Below, one piece after another: positions 1 through 8,805 of a stretch of 24,645 nt of DNA. A program made the translations under genes and the position numbers. Below the pieces are notes generated by a model that saw only the letters and a list, made by a program, of their open reading frames with translations, was not told the DNA's origin and ran no database searches. Position 1 is the stretch's first letter. Each line of letters starts with the position of its first letter. Source of the stretch: JBBDWZ01 sp050732575 (GTDB taxonomy: Bacteria > Gemmatimonadota > Gemmatimonadetes > Longimicrobiales > RSA9); assembly GCA_050732575.1 (NCBI GenBank), contig JBOHRF010000053.1, positions 1 to 24,645 on the forward strand, in the 5' to 3' direction.

Positions 1-294
1 CCGCTCAACCTGATCGGCCTTGTGACGCCCGATGCACGCGTGCCCGCCATCACGCGTAACCGCGTGCTGTTCCGCGATGGCGTGGCGCTGGCCGCGCTGG
101 AAGCGCGCCAGCTGCGCCGTCTCACCGATTGCGAGCTGACGGAAGAAACGCTGCGCGCGCTGCTGGCGCGCAGACCTGCCCTTGCCTCCCTGCAGGCGCA
201 CATGCACTCGCCGGCCGCGCGCGAGCGCTGGCTGGCGCGCGCGCGCCGCGTGAACACCACACCTGAAACTGCGCACTCCATCGAGTCCTCGTAG
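1..294 (+). CDS. lhr: Lhr-type DEAD/DEAH helicase, C-terminal end (partial)
   Basis: The reading frame is open from the first base and ends at TAG 292-294, so only the last 97 residues of a gene that begins outside the window are present. The segment starts PLNLIGLVTPDARVPAITRN and continues NRVLFRDGVALAALEARQL, which is the typical C-terminal block of large Lhr-type ATP-dependent helicases (DPLNL.G..TPG.RVPA...NRV.YRDG). Lhr proteins are superfamily 2 helicases that act in DNA repair. No helicase motifs are visible because they lie upstream. The stop is 4 bases from the ATG of the AddB-like gene, which suggests one repair operon. The assignment rests on a short C-terminal match from memory, so a different helicase of the same superfamily cannot be excluded. 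Confidence 0.7.
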   Translation, partial: PLNLIGLVTPDARVPAITRNRVLFRDGVALAALEARQLRRLTDCELTEETLRALLARRPALASLQAHMHSPAARERWLARARRVNTTPETAHSIESS

Positions 295-298
295 CACA

Positions 299-3200
299 AT
301 GCCGGGGTCGACGCTGCTGCAGTCCCTGGCCCAGGCGACAGAAAGACACGCTCTGGAGCGCAAGATGCTGGTGTGCTCCAGCAAAGCCCAGGGCCACGAA
401 CTGCTGCGAGCGCTCACACTCTCGGGCACGCACTGGTTGGGTTGGGAGGTCAGTACGCCCTGGCTACTGGCCCTCGAGTTGGTGCACGATGATGTAACCG
501 CGCGCCGCCAGACCGTGGCCGATGAGTTCCGCATAATGCGCCTGGTCGATGAAGCCATCGAAGCGGTAGTAACTGCCGGCCATGATGATCTGCGCGCCGC
601 ACTGTACGGCGTTTCCTTCCGCACGGCCGTACATCGCGCAGTCGCGTTGCTGCGTAATGCCGCAGGCGCGCGGAACTACAAGGGCGCCGGCGAGGGCGAC
701 GGCGAGGAATCGACAGGCGCGGGCGCGGCACGGATGGGCGCGGGTGCGGGGCGTATTCTGAGAGCGACTCTAGCGGTGCTGGCCGACTACGAGCGACGAC
801 TTGCGGCGGAGCAGTTGCTCGATCGTGCAGCAGTGCTGCGCTTGGCATTGCAACGCCTGCACGCGGGCGCGCGCCCGTTTGGCGATGCGCGCGTGTGGCT
901 CATGGCAACCACACGCTTCGGCCTGCGCGGCGAGTTGCTGGACGCGTTGTTGCGTACCGGCGCAGCCGAGTTGCTGCACAGCGAACGCATCCACGGCCTC
1001 GACCTCCCCGATGGCCTGCTGCGCAGCACCGCACGAGAAAGCGTCAAACCGCTGGCCCATCTGCACGCCCCCGAATCCTCGCCGTCGCCCTCGCCGTCGC
1101 CATTGCAGTTGTTCGCCGCCGCCACTCCAGTGGACGAACTGCGCGAAGTGCTGCGCCGGGTGGTGGAGCAGAAAACACCGTGGGATCAGGTGGAAATCAT
1201 TGCCACCGATGCGCGCACGTACGGCAACGCGCTGTACGCGCTGGCCCGCCGGCTGAACATTCCGCTCACCATGGCCAACGGCATTGACCTGGCGCGCACG
1301 CGCACGGGTCGGGCGGTACGCGCGTACCTGGCCTGGCTGCGCGAATCGTTTCCCGCGGAAGCGTTGCGCGTCATGCTGGAGACGGGCGATGTGGCGCCGC
1401 AGGATGCGCCGGGTGTACCGGGCTCGCGCCTGGGCTACCGTCTGCGCCGGCTGCGCATCGGCTGGGGCAAACAGCGCTACTACGTGATCCTGGAGCGCGC
1501 GTTGCGCGCGGCGCTGGCGCCGGCCACAGCCGATGACGTTCGCGATGCGCACGAGGTGGAGCGGGCGCGCGAACGGGAGCGCACGGAATTGCGCGCGCTG
1601 CGCGACATGGTCATTCCCATCCTGGATGCGGCGCCCGCTGGGCCCGCGCGCTTGCGCGCAGCCGAGTCCGGGCACGCACCGGCCGACATTGCGCGTGGGT
1701 TGCTGGTCTTTCTGGACCACGTGGCGACGGGTGATGAGAACGATACCGTGGTGCGCGGACTGGTGCGCGAGCGGCTGCAACGCGCGGCGCATGAGCTCAC
1801 GCGCACCACTGCGTGGGAGACGGCGCTGGCCATCATCGAACGATGTGCGGAAACGCGCGCGGGTGTGGACGAAGATGGTTCGCCGGCCTGGACCTCGCTG
1901 CCGGGCCGGTTGCATTTCAGCGACCTGCGCTCGGGTGGGCTCTGCCAGCGGGCGCACACGTTCATTGTGGGACTCGATGCCAGCCGCGTGTCGGCCATGG
2001 CGGGCGCCGATCCCATTTTGACGGACGCAGCGCGCCGCGATTTGTTGGGTTTGCCTACTTCGCGCGAGCGCGCCGTACTGCGCCGTTACGAGCTGGCCGA
2101 GCTGCTGGCCGGATTGCCGGGCGCGGTCACGCTTTCGTTTTCTGCCTGGGATGCCACGGAAGGGCGCGCCGTACCGCCTGCCACCGAGATGCTGCAGGCC
2201 CTGCGTCTCCTGCGCGGCCATGCGGCCGTCACGTACTCCGATCTTCATAACGCGCTGGGCACACTGGCGAGTGCGGTGCCGCAGGGCGCGGGTCGGCTGG
2301 ATGCGGGTGATGTCTGGCTGTCCGCGCTCACATCGGCAGCGGGTGTGTTGCACAGTGCCACGCACCTGGTGGAGTCCGTGTATCCGCATTTGCAGCGCGG
2401 CCAGCAAGCGCGGCGCGCGCGCGAAGAGCGGCAATTCACTGCGTATCACGGCAAGCTGCGGCGCGCTGCATCGATGAATCGCATCTTCTCGGCTACCCAA
2501 CTGGAAGCGCTGGGCACCTGCCCGCGCCGCTACCTCTACCGTTATGTGCTGCGCGTAGAGCCGCCCGAGCTGATCGAGTTCGATCCCGAGCGCTGGCTGG
2601 ATCCGCTGGAACGCGGATCGCTGCTGCATCGCACGTACGAGCATACACTGCGGCGCGCGCGTGAGCGGGGTGTGGACTACGGCGCCCGCGAATTCTGGGA
2701 GATCGCCGCAACTGCATTGCGCGAATCGATCACCCTGACGCGCGATCGCCTGCCGCCACCCGGTGAAGAGGTGTTCAAGCGCGAAGAGCGCGAGCTGGCC
2801 GAGGATCTGCGCCGCTTCGTCCGTTTGATGCGGCGCGACCGGCCGGCATGGATCGAGCTGGAGCTTCGTTTCGGCGAGGGCGATCGGCCCTTCATGGTAG
2901 AGACGGTACTGGGTCCCCTGCGCTTGCGCGGCGCCATCGATCGCATCGACCAGATGGAAGATGGCCGCCTGCTGGTCATCGATTACAAGACCGGCCGCAA
3001 ATACGGCTACTGGCCGTCCCGTCCGTTCCAGGGCGGTCGCCGCATCCAGCACGTTGTGTATTCGCTGGCGGCGTCACGTCTGCTGGAGCGTGAAGTGGCC
3101 AAGATGGAGTATCACTTTCCCACGCTGCGCGGCGAGAATCAGACCGCGGAATATTGGCCGCGTCAACTGGGATCAGCGGAAGAAGCGCTGGCGCGGTTGC

Positions 3201-3400
3201 AGCGCATTGCCGGTGGCGATGTATTCGCTACCACGGACGATGCCCGCGACTGCCGCTACTGCGATTTTGCCGCTGTGTGCCGCGCCATACCGGGCGAATT
3301 CGGCAGCGCGGAGTCGCCGCGCGCGGTCTGGATGCGGGACCACGGCATGGAGCTGAAAGAAGCAGAAGCACTGCGCATCCTGCGGAGGGTCGATGGCTGA
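299..3400 (+). CDS. addB: AddB-like PD-(D/E)XK nuclease / inactive helicase subunit
   Basis: This 1033-residue protein looks like the AddB subunit of an AddAB helicase-nuclease, which resects double-strand breaks for recombination. The C-terminal RecB-type nuclease is clear: RGAIDRID supplies Asp881, and VIDYKTG supplies Asp895 and Lys897. Four cysteines, C741 (in CPRRY) and C985, C988, C994 (CRYC-x5-C), match the iron-sulfur cluster ligands known to staple the AddB nuclease domain. The N-terminus has only a degenerate nucleotide-binding loop (CSSKAQGHELL, no GKT), so ATP hydrolysis by this subunit is unlikely. Low-complexity Gly/Ala-rich (about residues 126-148) and Ser-Pro (about 261-268) segments interrupt the middle. 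The start at 299 sits 4 bases after the previous stop. An ATG at 365 has a better GGAG ribosome site and is an alternative. The gene overlaps addA by 8 bases. Confidence 0.85.
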   Translation: MPGSTLLQSLAQATERHALERKMLVCSSKAQGHELLRALTLSGTHWLGWEVSTPWLLALELVHDDVTARRQTVADEFRIMRLVDEAIEAVVTAGHDDLRAALYGVSFRTAVHRAVALLRNAAGARNYKGAGEGDGEESTGAGAARMGAGAGRILRATLAVLADYERRLAAEQLLDRAAVLRLALQRLHAGARPFGDARVWLMATTRFGLRGELLDALLRTGAAELLHSERIHGLDLPDGLLRSTARESVKPLAHLHAPESSPSPSPSPLQLFAAATPVDELREVLRRVVEQKTPWDQVEIIATDARTYGNALYALARRLNIPLTMANGIDLARTRTGRAVRAYLAWLRESFPAEALRVMLETGDVAPQDAPGVPGSRLGYRLRRLRIGWGKQRYYVILERALRAALAPATADDVRDAHEVERARERERTELRALRDMVIPILDAAPAGPARLRAAESGHAPADIARGLLVFLDHVATGDENDTVVRGLVRERLQRAAHELTRTTAWETALAIIERCAETRAGVDEDGSPAWTSLPGRLHFSDLRSGGLCQRAHTFIVGLDASRVSAMAGADPILTDAARRDLLGLPTSRERAVLRRYELAELLAGLPGAVTLSFSAWDATEGRAVPPATEMLQALRLLRGHAAVTYSDLHNALGTLASAVPQGAGRLDAGDVWLSALTSAAGVLHSATHLVESVYPHLQRGQQARRAREERQFTAYHGKLRRAASMNRIFSATQLEALGTCPRRYLYRYVLRVEPPELIEFDPERWLDPLERGSLLHRTYEHTLRRARERGVDYGAREFWEIAATALRESITLTRDRLPPPGEEVFKREERELAEDLRRFVRLMRRDRPAWIELELRFGEGDRPFMVETVLGPLRLRGAIDRIDQMEDGRLLVIDYKTGRKYGYWPSRPFQGGRRIQHVVYSLAASRLLEREVAKMEYHFPTLRGENQTAEYWPRQLGSAEEALARLQRIAGGDVFATTDDARDCRYCDFAAVCRAIPGEFGSAESPRAVWMRDHGMELKEAEALRILRRVDG
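1079..1102 (+). repeat. In-frame hexanucleotide repeat (Ser-Pro x4) inside addB
   Basis: Four consecutive TCG-CCN units encode SPSPSPSP within the AddB-like protein. The unit is 6 bases long and differs only at the third base of the proline codons. Because it is a multiple of three, length changes would keep the frame. It lies between the N-terminal and central parts of the protein and is probably a flexible linker. Confidence 0.8.
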
Positions 3401-6400
3401 GTGGCGGCCGCCCGATCAGGATGAACGCGATCGCATAGTGCACACGCTCGATCGCAACCTGCTGGTAGAAGCCGGTGCTGGCTCGGGCAAGACCACGGCC
3501 ATGGTGCAGCGCCTGGTTGCGCTCATGGTGAGCGGTGTTACGACTATCGATCACGTGGTCGCTGTGACGTTCACGCGCAAGGCCGCGGCCGAGCTGCGCG
3601 AGCGCTTCCAGGATCAGCTCGAGCGCACGTTCCGCGCCGCACCCAACGGTTCCGTGCAACAGCTGCGCACGCGCGCAGCGCTGGACAACGTGGACGGTTG
3701 TTTCCTGGGCACCATCCACGCGTTCTGCGGTCGGCTGTTGCGCGAGCGGCCGCTGGAGGCAGGTGTGCCGCCCGACTTTCTCGAGATCTACGGCGCGGAA
3801 GAAGAGCTGCTGCGCGGGGAGGCCTGGAATCGGTTCCTGGAGCGAGTGGCCGGGCGGCGCCGCCAGGATGGCAAAGGCTCGCGCCTGCACGACCGCTTGA
3901 TCGAGGTAGGATTGGCGCCGCGCCAGTTGTTCGGTCTCTACACGCAGATTGCCGACAATGGCGATGTCCGGTTCCCTGCGCCGCCCCACGGCGCTCCCAG
4001 TGACCAGGAGCTGATGGCCGTGCGCAGCGAGCTGCAGCGTCTGCTCACGGGAGCACAGCGGCTCATGCCACACCGCGAGCCGGAATCGGGCTGGGACGAT
4101 CTGCAACGGCGCGTGCGCTCGCTCCGCTTTTCCCGCGATGAGCTGAAGTGGGATCGGCGGGTCGAGCTGTTGAATGCCGCACTCGAAGCCGTGTATGGCA
4201 ACAAAGACGCAAAACTTAACCGCTGGACCGGAGACCGCAGACATTTTGCGCTGGTGCGCGACCTGGAAACCGAGTGGAAAGCGCTCAACGAAACGGACAA
4301 CCCGGTACGCAGAACGTGCATGCGCTGGCTGGCCCACCGCTACACGCTGGCCATCCGCTTTGCGCGCGCGGCCGCCGCGTACTACACGCGTGAGCGCTTG
4401 CGCCGCGGCCGGCTCACCTTTCAGGACCTGCTGCTGCGCACGGCCGCATTGTTGCGCCAGCATCCGGACATCTGCCGCGAGCTGGGTGAGCGTTACCGTT
4501 TTTTGCTGATCGATGAATTCCAGGACACGGATCCGCTCCAGGCCGAAGTGTTGTTCCGTCTGGCTGCACAGGCGCCCAGTGACTCGAATGCGTGGCTTCA
4601 CCTGGAGCCGCGCGCGGGTGCGCTGTTCGTGGTGGGCGATCCCAAGCAGAGCATCTACCGCTTCCGGCGGGCCGACATTTCACTCTACTTGCAGGTCAAG
4701 CAGCGCTTTCGCGCATTTGGTGAAGTGGTCGGCCTGACCGCCAACTTCCGCTCCAATGGCGTGGTTGCGCGCTTCGTGAATCAGGTATTCGAGGCGCGTT
4801 TCCCCAAGAGCGATGACCCGCTCCTGCATCAGGCCACATTCGCACCCTTGCTCACCAATCCCGCACGCCAGGAGGAAGGTCGCGTAGCCTGGTATCGATT
4901 CCCGCAGGATCCCGGGCGCGGTTGGGTGCACATTGCTCGGCCGGACAGTGCACGCATCGCATCCTGGATCCGCGCCCGCATCGAAGCCGGTGAGCGCGAA
5001 CCCCAGGACTTCCTGATCCTGACCCGCACCAAACATCAGCTGGACGCCTTTGCGCACGCACTCGAGCGCCATGATGTGCCGTACGAGATCTCGGGCGCCG
5101 GCATTGGTATGGAAGAGGAGTTGCGCGAGTTGATCCTGCTGCTGCGCGCGCTGGCCGATCCAGGCCATGCCGTGCTCACGCTGGCCGTGCTGGAAGGCCT
5201 GTTCTTCGGCATCGATCACGACACGCTGCACGAACACGCACTGGCCGGCGGACACTTCCACCTGCTCTCGCGCCAGTTGAGCGGCACCATTGTGGATGAC
5301 GCGCTGGCGCAACTGCAGCGCATGTGGGAGTTGGTGCGTACGGAAACGGCTGATGTCGCCATTCCGCTCATTGTCGATGAGTTAGGCATTCTGCCCTACG
5401 CGGCAGGCGGTGAGCTGGGCGCCACGCGCGCCGGTGCCTTGCTGTACACACTGGATGTGACGCGTCAGGGTTGTTTGGTCGGGCGTACCACGCTGGGCGA
5501 GGCCATCCAGATGCTGGAGTCGGCGTTGGAGCGCGATGATGCGGAAGCGCCGTTGCTGCCCGGCGCCAGCAACCTGGTGCGCGTGATGAACCTGCATCGC
5601 GCCAAGGGGCTGGAAGCGCCGGTGGTCGTCCTGGCCAATCCCATCGAAGCCAACCTGCGCGCGCCCGGCACCGTGCAACGGCGTATGCCGGATGGCTCGG
5701 CCGAAGGTTGGTTTGCCGTTTTCGATTCCACTACGCGCGACCGCCGCAAGCCCATTGCGCGGCCTGCAATCTGGGATGTGTTGGAAGCCGAAGAGCGACT
5801 GGCGCAGGATGCCGAAGAGGATCGCCTGATGTATGTGGCGGCCACACGCGCTGCGCAAGAACTGGTCGTGGCCCGCTGCGAGAAGATGGATGAGAAGTCG
5901 GTGTGGCGCTGCTTTCATGCTCTGCTCGATGATGAGAATAGCGCCGTAGAACTGCCCTTGCTGCCGCTGCCCCCGCGTGAGCGCCAGGAGCTGAACAAGG
6001 AACCAAGCTGGTTTGGCCGCCAGATCGAGCAACTGCGCAGCGCGCGTTCGGCGCAGCGCCAACCTGCGTTTCGCGCCGCCGGCATAAGCGAACGCGTGAA
6101 GCCGGATGACCTGCCCGCCCGGCGCGGGCGCCGGCGCACGTTAGGCAGCCCACAACTTTCGCTCGGCCTGGCTGCACCACCACATGCCACCACGCTCGGC
6201 TACGATCGCGCTGGCAAACCCATCTTCCAGCTCGGGCTCGCGCTTCCAGCCACCCACAATGATGGGACCGCTGAGCGTCCAGAACTCGACACTCCCACAA
6301 GTGAAATCAATACGCCCACCGCGGCTCCAGCTTTGGGCTCGGACATGGCACCCGGCGGACCGGCCTGGGGTGATGCCGTGCATTTCATCCTGCACGCCGC

Positions 6401-6884
6401 GGCCCGCGGCCAAACCGATGATGCGCTGCGCGCAAGTGCGCGCAACGCTCTGCTCCTCGCTGGCTGTCCCTCCGATGCGCAGGGCGAGCCGCTCTGGCTC
6501 ACGGAACTCCTCGAGTTGGTACGGGCACTGCAAAATTCCGAACTTTGGGAGCGCGCACGGACCGCGCAGCACGTGCTCTACGAAGTGCCTTTCGAGTTGG
6601 CAGTGTCGGATCAGGAATGGCAGTCCTGGTCCGAAGAAGTAAGCTCCGGTCTGCCCGAAGTCCTCTCCGGTCGCATTGACCTGGCCTTCCTGGAAAAGGA
6701 TGGTTGGGTGATCGCCGACTACAAGACCGACGTCGCCGAGCCGAACGTGCTGCGTGCGCGCACCGAGCACTATCGCAAACAGGTCGATATCTATGCCGCC
6801 TGCTGGCACCGGCTCACCGGCACTCCCGTCAAAGAACGACGGCTGGTGTTCACGGCGGCTGGACACCATGATGTTATTTGGTGA
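3393..6884 (+). CDS. addA: AddA-like UvrD/Rep helicase-nuclease
   Basis: This 1163-residue protein has the full set of superfamily 1A helicase motifs in order: Walker A GAGSGKTT (about 28-35), motif Ia VTFTRKAAAELRERF, TIHAFCGRLL, motif II LLIDEFQDTD (Asp374), motif III VVGDPKQSIYRFRRAD, motif IV LTANFRS, motif V NLHRAKGLEAPVVV and motif VI RLMYVAATRA. A RecB-family nuclease follows at the C-terminus (GDAVHFILHA, SGRIDLAF, VIADYKTD at about 1108-1112). This is the AddA architecture: the 3'-5' motor plus one nuclease of the AddAB end-resection machine. Length is normal for the family. The ATG at 3393 overlaps the end of addB by 8 bases, so the two are translationally coupled, as expected for subunits of one complex. 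About residues 880-970, between the helicase and nuclease, look poorly conserved. Confidence 0.93.
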   Translation: MAEWRPPDQDERDRIVHTLDRNLLVEAGAGSGKTTAMVQRLVALMVSGVTTIDHVVAVTFTRKAAAELRERFQDQLERTFRAAPNGSVQQLRTRAALDNVDGCFLGTIHAFCGRLLRERPLEAGVPPDFLEIYGAEEELLRGEAWNRFLERVAGRRRQDGKGSRLHDRLIEVGLAPRQLFGLYTQIADNGDVRFPAPPHGAPSDQELMAVRSELQRLLTGAQRLMPHREPESGWDDLQRRVRSLRFSRDELKWDRRVELLNAALEAVYGNKDAKLNRWTGDRRHFALVRDLETEWKALNETDNPVRRTCMRWLAHRYTLAIRFARAAAAYYTRERLRRGRLTFQDLLLRTAALLRQHPDICRELGERYRFLLIDEFQDTDPLQAEVLFRLAAQAPSDSNAWLHLEPRAGALFVVGDPKQSIYRFRRADISLYLQVKQRFRAFGEVVGLTANFRSNGVVARFVNQVFEARFPKSDDPLLHQATFAPLLTNPARQEEGRVAWYRFPQDPGRGWVHIARPDSARIASWIRARIEAGEREPQDFLILTRTKHQLDAFAHALERHDVPYEISGAGIGMEEELRELILLLRALADPGHAVLTLAVLEGLFFGIDHDTLHEHALAGGHFHLLSRQLSGTIVDDALAQLQRMWELVRTETADVAIPLIVDELGILPYAAGGELGATRAGALLYTLDVTRQGCLVGRTTLGEAIQMLESALERDDAEAPLLPGASNLVRVMNLHRAKGLEAPVVVLANPIEANLRAPGTVQRRMPDGSAEGWFAVFDSTTRDRRKPIARPAIWDVLEAEERLAQDAEEDRLMYVAATRAAQELVVARCEKMDEKSVWRCFHALLDDENSAVELPLLPLPPRERQELNKEPSWFGRQIEQLRSARSAQRQPAFRAAGISERVKPDDLPARRGRRRTLGSPQLSLGLAAPPHATTLGYDRAGKPIFQLGLALPATHNDGTAERPELDTPTSEINTPTAAPALGSDMAPGGPAWGDAVHFILHAAARGQTDDALRASARNALLLAGCPSDAQGEPLWLTELLELVRALQNSELWERARTAQHVLYEVPFELAVSDQEWQSWSEEVSSGLPEVLSGRIDLAFLEKDGWVIADYKTDVAEPNVLRARTEHYRKQVDIYAACWHRLTGTPVKERRLVFTAAGHHDVIW

Positions 6885-6889
6885 AACAG

Positions 6890-7140
6890 AACGGATCGAG
6901 GGGGAGGATTAGGGGGAAGGGGGAGGGGGTGGAAGTGATGAGTGCACTGCGCCTGACCAGCCAATCGGCGCATTGTCGAGAGATCAAATATGCCGTTGAG
7001 TAGGCTTGAATACGATCGTGCTTGCCTGGCCGGACCCCAGCACCGCATAGGCGCTAAGGCAACGCATGGCCAGCCATGTCGCACCAATCCGTTCCACCCT
7101 CCGCCTCACCTTCCCCCTGATCCTCCCCCCTCGATCCGTT
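6890..7140. repeat. Purine-rich long inverted repeat bounding about 250 bp (MITE-like or large hairpin)
   Basis: The left arm (6890-6934) and the reverse complement of the right arm (7092-7140) both begin AACGGATCGAGGGGG, continue with AGGAT(T/C)AGGGGGAAGG and end GGGTGGAA or GGGGTGGAA. They differ by one base in the first G run, one T/C change, and a few bases in the inner purine tract. The arms are 45 and 49 bp, and about 157 bp lie between them. The left arm begins 5 bases after the addA stop, and the right arm ends 11 bases before the ATG of the next gene. No clear target-site duplication is visible. The interior holds no convincing gene. It could be a non-autonomous mobile element or a repeat left by one, or a structure that ends addA transcription. 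Confidence 0.75.
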
Positions 7141-7151
7141 GACGTTCCGAC

Positions 7152-7881
7152 ATGAAAAGCCTTCGCTTTCATTCGCGTATTCAGAAATCGGGTGTGAATT
7201 CGTACGTCACTGTGCCCACACGCATCAGCGCGGCGTTGGCGAAATACGCACAGGCCGGACGGCTTTGCGGTGCAGGGACGCCTGAATGGCGCGCGCATGC
7301 GCGGCACCTTGATGCCAGTGGGCTCGGGCGGTCATCGACTGTACATCAATGGTGGCATGCGTGCGGCCGCGGGTGTGGACGTGGGTGACACCATCCGTCT
7401 CGAGCTGCAGGCCATGGTAGCTGGCAATTCGAAACTGCCGGCCGATCTCACGCGCGCGTTGCGCGCCGCATCGTCGGCCCTGACTTCCTTCCGTGACATG
7501 ACACTGGCGTGCCAGCGCGAGCTGCTGCGCTTCATCGATGATGCGCGCACGGCCAGCACGCGTGCACGGCGCATCCAACAAACAGTCAGCCACGTGATGC
7601 CGCCGGCATCAGTCACGCCAGTGCGCGTCCACAAGACTCATCGTGGGCAAATCGAACGAGAGCTGTGGACCTGTCCACGCTGCGGCAACCAGTTCATCAA
7701 TCGCAACCAGTACCATGCCTGCCGGCGCTACGATCGCATTTCCAACCAGGAATGGCGACCCGCAGAGGGCATCTACATGGGCGCCACGCTCGGCTCACGC
7801 GCTGCCCTCGTGAGCACTGGCATTTTGGCGGCTGGCGCCCTGGCTTACGTCCTGATCATTGGTGCCATCCTGACCACCTGA
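7152..7881 (+). pseudogene. DUF1905/YdeI (OmdA)-like protein with zinc ribbon and C-terminal membrane helix, frameshifted
   Basis: The gene is split over two frames. From ATG 7152 the frame reads FHSRIQKSGVNSYVTVPTRI ... KYAQAGR up to about 7262. The continuation, FAVQGRLNGARMRGTLMPVG, is one base further on (from 7264). One extra base around 7257-7263 explains both. Read together they give a DUF1905 beta-barrel domain (ending AAGVDVGDTIRLELQ), then an OmdA/YdeI-type helical domain (LPADLTRAL ... FIDDARTASTRARRIQQTV). After that comes a zinc ribbon, CPRCGNQFINRNQYHAC, of the kind usually seen before DUF5655 domains, and finally a hydrophobic helix (about the last 25 residues). The C-terminal arrangement is unusual for the family. 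The break may be a true mutation or a sequencing error. If translation began at the in-frame codon near 7270, only a domain lacking its first strands would be made. No good ribosome site precedes 7152. Confidence 0.75.
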
Positions 7882-7890
7882 TGCGTCCGC

Positions 7891-8805
7891 TCAGGCCGAA
7901 CGCACTTCATCGGCGGCCTCGGGACCCAGCTTGATCATCTGCATGAACTCACGCAGATGCAGCGGCAACGGTGACTGCTTGATCATGGCCGCATACCACT
8001 GGCGCGGTACTCCGCGCGACGTCACACGCACGGCGGTCAGCCTGCCGTCCACCAGGTACGGGGCCGCCGCCCAGCGGGCCAGCGGCGTTACGCCCATGCC
8101 CGCCCGCACCAGCTCGATGATCGCTTCGGTCAGCATGATGTGCGATGTCTTGCGCGGTTGCACGCCCGCCGGAACCAGCACTTCCTGATAAAACGTCAGT
8201 TCACGCAGCGGAACGCCGTACACGAACAAATGCTCCGCTCGCAAATCCTCTGGCTCGATGAATCGCTTGCGCGCCAGCCGATGATCCGACCGCATCACCA
8301 GCACTACTTCATCCCGAAACAGCTTCATGTAGCTCAGCCGCTCATCGTCGGCTTCACTATGCACTATGGCCAGATCGATCCGCCCTTCCAACAGCGCAGC
8401 CACTGGCAGATGCGTGGCCTCCGCAACAATCTGAACATCCACCTGCGGAAAACGCCGCTGATAGTCCATCAGTATGGGCGGCAGCCAGTGATAACACGTG
8501 TAACACTCCGTGCTCAGGCGAATCACCGCCTCCTGCCCCAGCGCCAAGCGCCGCAGCTCCTCCTCCAGCTGCCGCAACCCTCCCAGCGTGTTACGCGCCG
8601 ACTCCAGCACACGCTGGCCCGCCGCGGTGGGCACCATCCGCTTGCCCGCTCGATGAAACAGCGGCATGCCCAGCCGACGTTCCAGGTCCAGCAGCTGATG
8701 GCTCACCGCCGACTGCGTCAGAAATAACCGCTTGCTCGCGCGCGTCACTCCGCCCTGTTCCGCGATTTCCTGTACGAGCAGCAAATGTCGAGTCTCGAGC
8801 AGCAT
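7891..8805 (-). CDS. LysR-family transcriptional regulator, MetR-like
   Basis: The 304-residue protein starts MLLETRHLLLVQEIAEQGGV, followed by a winged helix-turn-helix (VTRASKRLFLTQSAVSHQLL) and a LysR substrate-binding domain. The segment STECYTCYHWLPPILMDYQR corresponds to the AIECHSCIQWL-type block of MetR, the homocysteine-responsive activator of methionine genes, and the N-terminus also aligns with MetR. I therefore place it in the MetR branch. No methionine genes are nearby, so its targets are unknown. The start at 8805 is chosen because it aligns with MetR and has GGGTGG upstream. A longer open frame to 8928 has no family support. A near match to the MetR box (TGAA-N5-TTTA instead of TTCA) lies at 8815-8827, just ahead of the start, and might serve autoregulation, but one such match is weak evidence. 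The stop is 9 bases from the convergent upstream gene. Confidence 0.87.
   Translation of the reverse strand: MLLETRHLLLVQEIAEQGGVTRASKRLFLTQSAVSHQLLDLERRLGMPLFHRAGKRMVPTAAGQRVLESARNTLGGLRQLEEELRRLALGQEAVIRLSTECYTCYHWLPPILMDYQRRFPQVDVQIVAEATHLPVAALLEGRIDLAIVHSEADDERLSYMKLFRDEVVLVMRSDHRLARKRFIEPEDLRAEHLFVYGVPLRELTFYQEVLVPAGVQPRKTSHIMLTEAIIELVRAGMGVTPLARWAAAPYLVDGRLTAVRVTSRGVPRQWYAAMIKQSPLPLHLREFMQMIKLGPEAADEVRSA

Noticed and set aside
770..3052. A 760-codon open frame on the minus strand opposite addB
   Set aside because: It is antisense to a well-supported AddB-like gene, and its translation has no recognisable domain. It is rich in Arg, Gln and Ala, as expected for a shadow frame in GC-rich DNA.
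3228..4601. A 457-codon open frame on the minus strand opposite the addB/addA junction
   Set aside because: It crosses two real genes on the other strand and shows no domain or ribosome site; shadow frame.
7197..7300. Programmed +1 frameshifting in the DUF1905-like gene
   Set aside because: The junction GGA-CGG-CTT-TGC is not a known slippery site and has no stop codon or stimulatory element at the right place. A simple mutation or sequencing error is more likely.
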